Shown here: piece by piece, positions 1 through 4,289 of the stretch | Layout of the letters: every line of letters starts with the position of its first letter | How positions within the stretch are numbered: position 1 is the first letter of the stretch | NCBI GenBank assembly: GCA_002428885.1 | Contig: DIYE01000332.1 | Span: 1 to 5,515, forward strand | Source of the DNA: Alphaproteobacteria bacterium UBA6062 | GTDB taxonomy: Bacteria > Pseudomonadota > Alphaproteobacteria > Sneathiellales > Sneathiellaceae | Direction: 5' to 3' | DNA length: 5,515 nucleotides | The notes under the pieces: model-generated | Databases searched by the model: none | What the model was told of the DNA's origin: nothing | What the model saw: the letters and a program-made list of their open reading frames with translations, nothing else | Made by a program: the position numbers and the translations under genes

Positions 1-679
<679 letters not shown>

Positions 680-792
680 CAAGCACCTAGATACTGTTCC
701 CCACTTTACCCACTTTTGTTTGTCTTGTCGGAAGAGTCATTTCCTCACTCTCTGCTTTTGCCTGCACGGAACTTTACGGCGCTCCTTATATT

Positions 793-820
793 TTGGTAGC
801 ATTAAAACAGTAAAAATAAC
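793..820 (+). promoter_or_regulatory. Candidate sigma70-type promoter of the Cache-domain gene
   Basis: TTGGTA at 793-798 matches TTGACA at 4 of 6 positions. AATAAC at 815-820 matches TATAAT at 4 of 6, with a 16-bp spacer. The surrounding DNA is A/T-rich, and the ATG follows about 75 bp downstream. This is the best pair I could find in the 680-896 spacer, but both boxes are weak, so it remains a suggestion from sequence only. Confidence 0.3.
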
Positions 821-844
821 GTGGAACGAGAAGAAAGAGCTTGT

Positions 845-859
845 ACGTGTACGACACGT
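845..859. promoter_or_regulatory. Dyad ACGTGT-ACG-ACACGT upstream of the Cache-domain gene
   Basis: Two perfect 6-bp inverted arms (ACGTGT and ACACGT) are separated by 3 bp. A second overlapping dyad, CGAC-AC-GTCG, lies at 852-861. The element sits about 25 bp downstream of the candidate -10 box and 37 bp before the start codon, where a repressor operator or 5'-UTR element could act. No regulator is identified for it. Confidence 0.35.
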
Positions 860-896
860 CGTTTTTCACCTCGTGTTTACACAGGAAGGAGCGCTG

Positions 897-1640
897 ATGC
901 GACGCTTGGTTTTGATACTGTTTATACTAATACTGGGGTCTTTAGCAGTTGCAGGCAGTGATCAAAAGGAACATAAATTACTGAACCAGGCTCTCAATGC
1001 TTCGTCACTTCTGAACCAAACGTCTACAGTACTAATGGCGGCCGGCGACCTGTTGTCAAACAATCCTGACCTCACTCCCTCTGTGTTGGAAGCGACCCTC
1101 GCGCGATACGCAAACCAGGTGGACGGCATTAGATCAATTCTTGTCCTCGATGATCGCGGGGAAATAGTGTATGACACATATCACAAGGTAGCATCACGCG
1201 GTATTTCCCAAAGGCTTTACCTGGGCGACCGAGACTACTTCAAAGGCGCATTTAATCAGCGGAAAATGACCCTTTACACGCCCGTAATAGGCAGAACATC
1301 CGGCAGCCCTTTTTTACCAGCCAGTCAGGCTGTTATGACAAATGGAGCTGTCAAATATGTCACCGTTGCCATCCTTTCGCCGAACAGATTGATACATCCT
1401 TCCATCATTGAAACGGACTACTCTGTTGTCACGATCTTCAACCGCGAAGGAAAATTGTTAGCGAAATTCCCGGATGGCACTGATATTCCCGATGATTTCT
1501 ACGAAAGTCTCGAAATTAACAAGAACGGAACGAATACCAGAATCGTACCGTTCAATCAGAATTTCGCGCATTCAGTCTGGGTTCACGATAGCAAGCACGA
1601 GATTACCGTCGTTTATTCAGTAATCCAGTTCGCCAGCTGA
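897..1640 (+). CDS. Exported stand-alone Cache/PDC-type sensor-domain protein
   Basis: The protein has 247 residues. Residues 1-20 are a signal peptide or uncleaved anchor (Arg-Arg, then a Leu/Ile-rich core ending LAVAG). The rest resembles the extracytoplasmic double-Cache (PDC) domain usually found ahead of GGDEF, histidine kinase or chemoreceptor modules. It starts with a long helix (about 28-65), followed by a first PAS-like lobe with GIRSILVLDDRGEIVYD (about 78-94), GDRDYFKGA and a GRTSGSPFLPAS stretch, then a second lobe with VVTIFNREGKLLAKFPDG. The gene stops right after a last strand (ITVVYSVIQFAS), with no second membrane helix and no output domain. The ATG at 897 is chosen because AGGAAGGA (883-890) precedes it by 6 nt and it begins the signal sequence. 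An in-frame TTG at 720 would add 59 residues ahead of the signal. The ligand is unknown; small organic acids or amino acids are usual for the fold. The 3' end overlaps the convergent gene by 24 bp. Confidence 0.8.
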   Translation: MRRLVLILFILILGSLAVAGSDQKEHKLLNQALNASSLLNQTSTVLMAAGDLLSNNPDLTPSVLEATLARYANQVDGIRSILVLDDRGEIVYDTYHKVASRGISQRLYLGDRDYFKGAFNQRKMTLYTPVIGRTSGSPFLPASQAVMTNGAVKYVTVAILSPNRLIHPSIIETDYSVVTIFNREGKLLAKFPDGTDIPDDFYESLEINKNGTNTRIVPFNQNFAHSVWVHDSKHEITVVYSVIQFAS

Positions 1641-1970
1641 AATCTTGGTCTTTTCTAACCGGGTCGGGTCAATTCTATCCATAAGAAAACGCGCCGCTTT
1701 CATCGTATCTGTCGGGGTAAATTCGCCGTGCGGCCGGCCAACTTCGTTTTCTAAAACAACCCAAAGAGCTGCGGGGCTTTCTCCAAGACTTTCCGCAGCA
1801 AGCACCGTCAGTTTTGACAGGTCGTCACTGGCTAATCCCTCCTCATCATCTAAGAAGGTCATCAACGCGATAGATGCGCTTAACACAACCAGAATTGTCG
1901 GAACAATCACACCTCGATAGCTTTTGCTTTTTAAAGGCTGCAGCCGGAGCTGAATGTTTTGATCCAACAC
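1617..1970 (-). CDS. Small single-pass membrane protein of unknown function
   Basis: This is a 117-residue product that I do not recognise. A basic N-terminal tail (K14, K16, R19) precedes one hydrophobic segment at about 20-40 (VIVPTILVVLSASIALMTFL). An acidic patch (DDEEGLASDD) and a mostly helical C-terminal part of about 65 residues follow. The positive-inside rule puts the N-terminus in the cytoplasm and the C-terminal part in the periplasm. The start is GTG at 1970, with AGGGA eight bases upstream (complement of 1979-1983) and a good promoter further up. These signals and the plausible topology favour this strand over a Ser-rich open frame on the plus strand over 1645-1920. The gene is convergent with the Cache gene and shares its last 24 bp. 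It is probably real but uncharacterised. Confidence 0.65.
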   Translation of the reverse strand: MLDQNIQLRLQPLKSKSYRGVIVPTILVVLSASIALMTFLDDEEGLASDDLSKLTVLAAESLGESPAALWVVLENEVGRPHGEFTPTDTMKAARFLMDRIDPTRLEKTKISAGELDY

Positions 1971-2009
1971 GTTATTTTTCCCTGAAATAGAGGATTATTG
2001 GGATATTCA

Positions 2010-2039
2010 AGTATCCACTGTGTGAGGAACACTGGTCAA
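2010..2039 (-). promoter_or_regulatory. Sigma70-type promoter of the small membrane protein gene
   Basis: Read on the minus strand, TTGACC (complement of 2034-2039) matches the -35 consensus at 5 of 6 positions. GATACT (complement of 2010-2015) matches the -10 at 4 of 6, with an 18-bp spacer. Transcription would start near 2003, giving a leader of about 30 bases before the GTG at 1970. It is the best promoter match in the window apart from spacing that is 1 bp over optimum. Confidence 0.5.
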
Positions 2040-2102
2040 GCGGAAAAATCTCTTAATAAAGGAAGAAAAACACAGAATATCACGTAAAAAGAGGGCAACT
2101 AT

Positions 2103-2228
2103 ATGACAGCACTGTTTAATGAAGGCACTCTGCTCCAACTTAACCGTCCCCCTAATGAGATTAACAAGCGACAAATAGACTTATCTGCCGACTGGTGCGG
2201 ATCATCGTTCGCTATTTGCCTTCTTTAG
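2103..2228 (+). CDS. Doubtful 41-residue ORF in the spacer between two minus-strand genes
   Basis: An ATG preceded by GAGGG at about 8 nt opens a frame of 41 residues (MTALFNEGTLLQLNRPP... ending AICLL) that stops with TAG at 2226-2228. It overlaps the last 27 bp of the convergent XRE gene. The peptide shows no signal sequence, membrane helix or motif I recognise. It could be a small gene, the N-terminal stub of a decayed gene, or chance. The ribosome-binding site and unusual isolation are the only support. Confidence 0.2.
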   Translation: MTALFNEGTLLQLNRPPNEINKRQIDLSADWCGSSFAICLL

Positions 2229-2711
2229 TTGTGCTGCTGCAAAGCTCATGACTTTTCCGGTCGAAGCGTCCTCTGCCTCTTCGTTTTTGATGTATTCTGA
2301 CAGGCTGATGATTGTATCTGCAAGGCTTGTCGGATCCACTTTAATCAAGGTTGATTCTCCTGCCAGAAAATAGGCAACATTCCATACAATCCGAGGTTCA
2401 AAGTGATCTGAATGTTCTGTCATTTTCGATCGAACAGGTTTCTCCTCCTCCTGACCGGTCGCAAGCCAATCCAGTGAATAGGACGTGCAGGAAACAAGGT
2501 TTGCCAGCGCAAAAAACGAGGGGTTCGTCTTTCCTTTTATATATTTGATAAGCTGATTGACCGAAATTCCTGCGGCTTTTGCGGCGTCCTCCCGACTGCC
2601 GACCGCCCGACAGATCTGGTCCAGCCTGGAACAAAAATCTTTATCGAAAGCAGGAAAGTCATGTCCCATATTTTTATAATCTTCCCACTTCTTCATAATC
2701 TTCACTTTCAC
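2202..2711 (-). CDS. XRE/Cro-CI-family DNA-binding regulator, phage-repressor-like
   Basis: The protein has 169 residues and is presumably a cytoplasmic transcriptional repressor. A helix-turn-helix of the Cro/CI type spans about 25-86: SREDAAKAAGIS is helix 2 and the turn, and VNQLIKYIKGKTNPSFFALANL is the recognition helix and following helices. SLDWLATG closes the domain; this sequence is common after the HTH of phage-type repressors. The ~80-residue C-terminal part has no recognisable LexA/CI-type autocleavage (Ser/Lys protease) signature and may serve dimerisation. The start is GTG at 2711, with GGAA six bases upstream; an ATG five codons in (2696) is nearly as good and leaves the HTH intact. 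The gene is divergent from another XRE regulator across an AT-rich spacer with dyads, so autoregulation or mutual control is likely. No phage genes surround it in the window. Confidence 0.8.
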   Translation of the reverse strand: MKVKIMKKWEDYKNMGHDFPAFDKDFCSRLDQICRAVGSREDAAKAAGISVNQLIKYIKGKTNPSFFALANLVSCTSYSLDWLATGQEEEKPVRSKMTEHSDHFEPRIVWNVAYFLAGESTLIKVDPTSLADTIISLSEYIKNEEAEDASTGKVMSFAAAQLKKANSER

Positions 2712-2737
2712 AATAGGTTCCGCCGCAACACTCGCCC

Positions 2738-2757
2738 AAAATCACACTAAAAGGTTA
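2738..2757. repeat. Direct repeat copy 1 in the divergent XRE spacer
   Basis: AAATCACACTAAA (2738-2750) is followed by AGGTTAT. The same 13 bp recurs at 2886-2898 in the same orientation, followed by GTTAT, so the second copy differs only by a 2-bp gap before GTTAT. This copy lies just upstream of the minus-strand XRE start, where a repressor site could act. Confidence 0.7.
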
Positions 2758-2766
2758 TTTCGATTT

Positions 2767-2780
2767 TCTATCTAGATAGA
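2767..2780. promoter_or_regulatory. Perfect 14-bp palindrome, candidate operator
   Basis: TCTATCTAGATAGA is identical to its reverse complement. It lies about 56 bp upstream of the minus-strand XRE start, in a location and size range typical of Cro/CI-type dimer operators. Binding by either neighbouring XRE regulator is inferred, not shown. Confidence 0.5.
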
Positions 2781-2796
2781 TTGCCACAAAAATAAC

Positions 2797-2812
2797 ATAA
2801 TAAGATTATTAT
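2797..2812. promoter_or_regulatory. 16-bp dyad ATAATAA-GA-TTATTAT, candidate operator
   Basis: Two perfect 7-bp inverted arms flank a 2-bp centre. The dyad lies 17 bp from the 2767-2780 palindrome, near the left-middle of the divergent spacer. Its sequence is pure A/T except for the central G, so chance formation in AT-rich DNA is possible. Confidence 0.4.
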
Positions 2813-2839
2813 TGTCTCAGTCAGAATGAAAATAATACT
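2812..2839 (+). promoter_or_regulatory. Weak candidate promoter toward the plus-strand XRE gene
   Basis: TTGTCT (2812-2817) and AATACT (2834-2839) each match their consensus at 4 of 6 positions, with a 16-bp spacer. The -35 abuts the 2797-2812 dyad, so a bound repressor would occlude it. A perfect TTGACA also occurs at 2940-2945, but it has no -10 at proper distance before the start codon. Confidence 0.25.
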
Positions 2840-2885
2840 ATTGGAATGTGCCAAAGCAAAACCAGCAAGAGTAAAATTTCTCTTC

Positions 2886-2903
2886 AAATCACACTAAAGT
2901 TAT
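2886..2903. repeat. Direct repeat copy 2 in the divergent XRE spacer
   Basis: AAATCACACTAAA (2886-2898) is followed by GTTAT. It is an exact 13-bp match to 2738-2750 at a distance of 148 bp, in the same orientation. A TTATAC box (2900-2905) that could serve as a -10 element lies against it. Confidence 0.7.
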
Positions 2904-2979
2904 ACGGAGTAAAATCAATAGTCATCGCCATAGGTTTCTTTGACAAAATTTCCGCCCATAAAACCAAGGACCGTTTTTC

Positions 2980-3387
2980 ATGAGTAAGACAGCCCAGAAA
3001 ATTGATAGGCATATTGGTGCCCGTATCCGACATCGGCGATCCGAGCTGGGACTAACCCAGGGTGATCTGGGCGACGTGATCGGCCTCTCTTATCAACAAA
3101 TTCAGAAATACGAAACGGCCACCAGTAGATGCAGTGCTGGCAAACTCTATGAACTCGCTGTCGCTCTGGGAGTCGAGGTATCCTATTTCTTTGACCAGGC
3201 CGATATCAGCAAATCGGTCTCTCCTCTTGCACATGGCGGTAATAATCGTGTTGTTATCGAGTTGATCCGAAATTACAACGATATTGATGACCCTCAGGTC
3301 AAGGCATCTGTAAACGGTTTTATCCGCACTCTTGCGAGAAAAGAAGCGGATATGAAAGCGGACACCCCTCCGGATCCGTACGATTAA
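2980..3387 (+). CDS. XRE-family regulator of the short alphaproteobacterial type
   Basis: This 135-residue cytoplasmic DNA-binding protein has an HTH at about 14-73: IGARIRHRRSELGLTQGDLGDVIGLSYQQIQKYE contains the classic LTQ...LG...S..QIQKYE pattern, and LYELAVALGVEVSYFFD ends the domain. This layout and length match the many small XRE regulators of Alphaproteobacteria (the PraR-like group), known or suspected to control biofilm, quorum-sensing or stress genes. Which of these applies here cannot be read from the sequence. The C-terminal ~60 residues are helical (VVIELIRNYNDI..., FIRTLARKEAD) with an acidic/Pro tail. AAGGA at 2966-2970, nine bases before the ATG, supports the start. It is divergent from the 2202-2711 regulator, and the shared spacer with its repeats suggests cross- or autoregulation. 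Confidence 0.85.
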   Translation: MSKTAQKIDRHIGARIRHRRSELGLTQGDLGDVIGLSYQQIQKYETATSRCSAGKLYELAVALGVEVSYFFDQADISKSVSPLAHGGNNRVVIELIRNYNDIDDPQVKASVNGFIRTLARKEADMKADTPPDPYD

Positions 3388-3462
3388 GACAGTCCCAAAA
3401 ACGATCTAATATGGGAACCGGTTCATAGTCGGCGTCAAAGGTTGCAATTCTTATATCTCCGG

Positions 3463-3957
3463 CTACCCGGTTTCTGTTTCTTTCTTTAAAAGAGCGTCCG
3501 CCGCACTTTGGAGATCTTTTTCACCTTCAAGGGCTTCCAGCAACTGACCCCGGACAGTGAGCAGATTATCCATCAGCACCTGCGCCTCGTCTTCCCGCAG
3601 CCCGCCAAAAGCAACCCGATTAACTTCTATACCGCAGCCCTTTAAAACCCTTCCGATCGGTTTTGCCGCTTCCTTCAGCACCACACGTTTTATGCGACGA
3701 TCTTCCTGATCAATGTGCCGGGAAACCAACCCCCGTACTTCCAGCCTCTCAACAAGCCCGCCTACGGTCACCGTTCCAACACCCATTCGCCGGGCAATTT
3801 CATTCTGTGCCAGATTGTCCTCTACAAACAGCTCAGCCAAAACCCAGGCTTGGGAGGTTGTCAGTCCATGCGGAGCCAGCAAGCGATCAAACAAGCGCGC
3901 CCGATAACGAGCTATATCGCTGAATATAAAAGCAGCCCGATGATCCCTGTAATCCAT
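3463..3957 (-). CDS. MarR-family transcriptional regulator
   Basis: The protein has 164 residues. MarR proteins are winged-HTH dimers that leave their operators when small ligands, often aromatics or acyl-CoAs, bind. The N-terminal dimerisation helix is about 7-30. LTTSQAWVLAELF is the first HTH helix, NEIARRMGVGTVTVGGLVERLEVRGLV (about 52-78) carries helix-turn-recognition helix, and SRHIDQEDRRIKRVVL is the wing with the D-x-R-R signature (DQEDRR). C-terminal helices complete the dimer. The frame stays open upstream to 4092, but the ATG at 3957 is chosen because AAGGA lies five bases before it and the upstream 45 residues (Cys/Trp-rich, unlike the family) are not MarR-like. It is divergent from the thiolase-fold gene and probably represses it and itself through the dyad at 4044-4059. 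The ligand is unknown; an acyl-CoA linked to the neighbour's pathway is a reasonable guess. Confidence 0.9.
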   Translation of the reverse strand: MDYRDHRAAFIFSDIARYRARLFDRLLAPHGLTTSQAWVLAELFVEDNLAQNEIARRMGVGTVTVGGLVERLEVRGLVSRHIDQEDRRIKRVVLKEAAKPIGRVLKGCGIEVNRVAFGGLREDEAQVLMDNLLTVRGQLLEALEGEKDLQSAADALLKKETETG

Positions 3958-4043
3958 TCCAATCCTTCTCTCTGTCAGGAGCGCTTTTATACCACTGTTT
4001 TTTATCCACCAGATACACTTAATCTCCCCAGCAACCCAAAAAC

Positions 4044-4059
4044 AATAAGCTTGCTTATT
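4044..4059. promoter_or_regulatory. Dyad AATAAGC-TT-GCTTATT, likely MarR operator
   Basis: Two perfect 7-bp arms surround a 2-bp centre. The 16-bp length and A/T-rich ends are typical of MarR-family operators, and the site lies between a marR-type gene and its divergent neighbour, the usual place for one. It is 87 bp upstream of the MarR start. Assignment to this regulator is inferred from position and shape. Confidence 0.6.
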
Positions 4060-4106
4060 AATTACACTGACGTTACGCTGAAAAAACTTCATGTACCGGA
4101 CACTTA

Positions 4107-4117
4107 CCTGAATAAGA
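4107..4117. repeat. 11-bp direct repeat CCTGAATAAGA, copy 1
   Basis: An exact copy occurs at 4211-4221, 104 bp downstream in the same orientation. Each copy contains AATAAG, which is also the half-site core of the 4044-4059 dyad, so both could be weaker half-sites. Chance is possible at this length. Confidence 0.4.
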
Positions 4118-4210
4118 AAAATGAAAATGGTAATTAAATCAGCGGAAAATATGAAGAAACAACGCGTTAACCCGAATTTATCTGTGAGGAAATTAGTTCG
4201 GTGAGATTTC

Positions 4211-4221
4211 CCTGAATAAGA
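4211..4221. repeat. 11-bp direct repeat CCTGAATAAGA, copy 2
   Basis: This is an exact match to 4107-4117. It lies 69 bp upstream of the GTG start of the thiolase-fold gene, close enough to overlap a promoter or leader. Confidence 0.4.
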
Positions 4222-4289
4222 GAATCCCGACAGATTAAAGCGGCACCCTGACCGGTCCGAAAGAACAAAAAGAGTTTAAGGAGACGAAA

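Larger units (their letters stand above)
3958..4289. other. 332-bp divergent regulatory spacer between marR-type and thiolase-fold genes
   Basis: I find no convincing gene here. It holds the MarR start signals on the left, a 16-bp dyad at 4044-4059, and the ribosome-binding site AAGGAG (4278-4283) of the plus-strand gene on the right. An 11-bp direct repeat CCTGAATAAGA occurs at 4107-4117 and 4211-4221. An 8-bp palindrome GACCGGTC lies near 4250. TATAAA on the minus strand near 3988 could be the -10 of the MarR gene, but its -35 is poor. I could not settle the plus-strand promoter. Confidence 0.6.

Noticed and set aside
720..896. Upstream TTG start extending the Cache protein by 59 residues
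   Set aside because: It would place a Cys/His/Arg-rich stretch before the signal sequence, and there is a strong ribosome-binding site directly before the ATG at 897.
1645..1920. 91-codon plus-strand frame opposite the small membrane protein
   Set aside because: It is Ser/Arg-rich with no recognisable fold or good ribosome-binding site, while the minus strand has a promoter, a Shine-Dalgarno sequence and a membrane helix.
2940..2945. Perfect -35 box TTGACA just before the plus-strand XRE gene
   Set aside because: No -10 element lies 16-18 bp downstream; that position overlaps the ribosome-binding site, so it is probably coincidental.
2202..3387. Toxin-antitoxin or complete prophage immunity region
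   Set aside because: Neither XRE gene has a small toxin partner, and no integrase, excisionase or phage structural gene is present in the window.
3393..3416. Possible terminator hairpin TCCCA...TGGGA after the plus-strand XRE gene
   Set aside because: It has only a 5-bp stem with a 14-base loop and no U-tract. The nearby GAACCGGTTC palindrome has no loop, so neither looks like an intrinsic terminator.
3958..4092. 45-residue N-terminal extension of the MarR protein
   Set aside because: The ATG at 3957 has AAGGA at proper spacing, gives the normal family length, and the extension would run over the likely operator dyad.
3715..4137. 140-codon open frame on the plus strand opposite the MarR gene
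   Set aside because: It is antisense to a clear MarR gene; its composition (Pro/Ser/Asn-rich, no motif) is that of a shadow frame.
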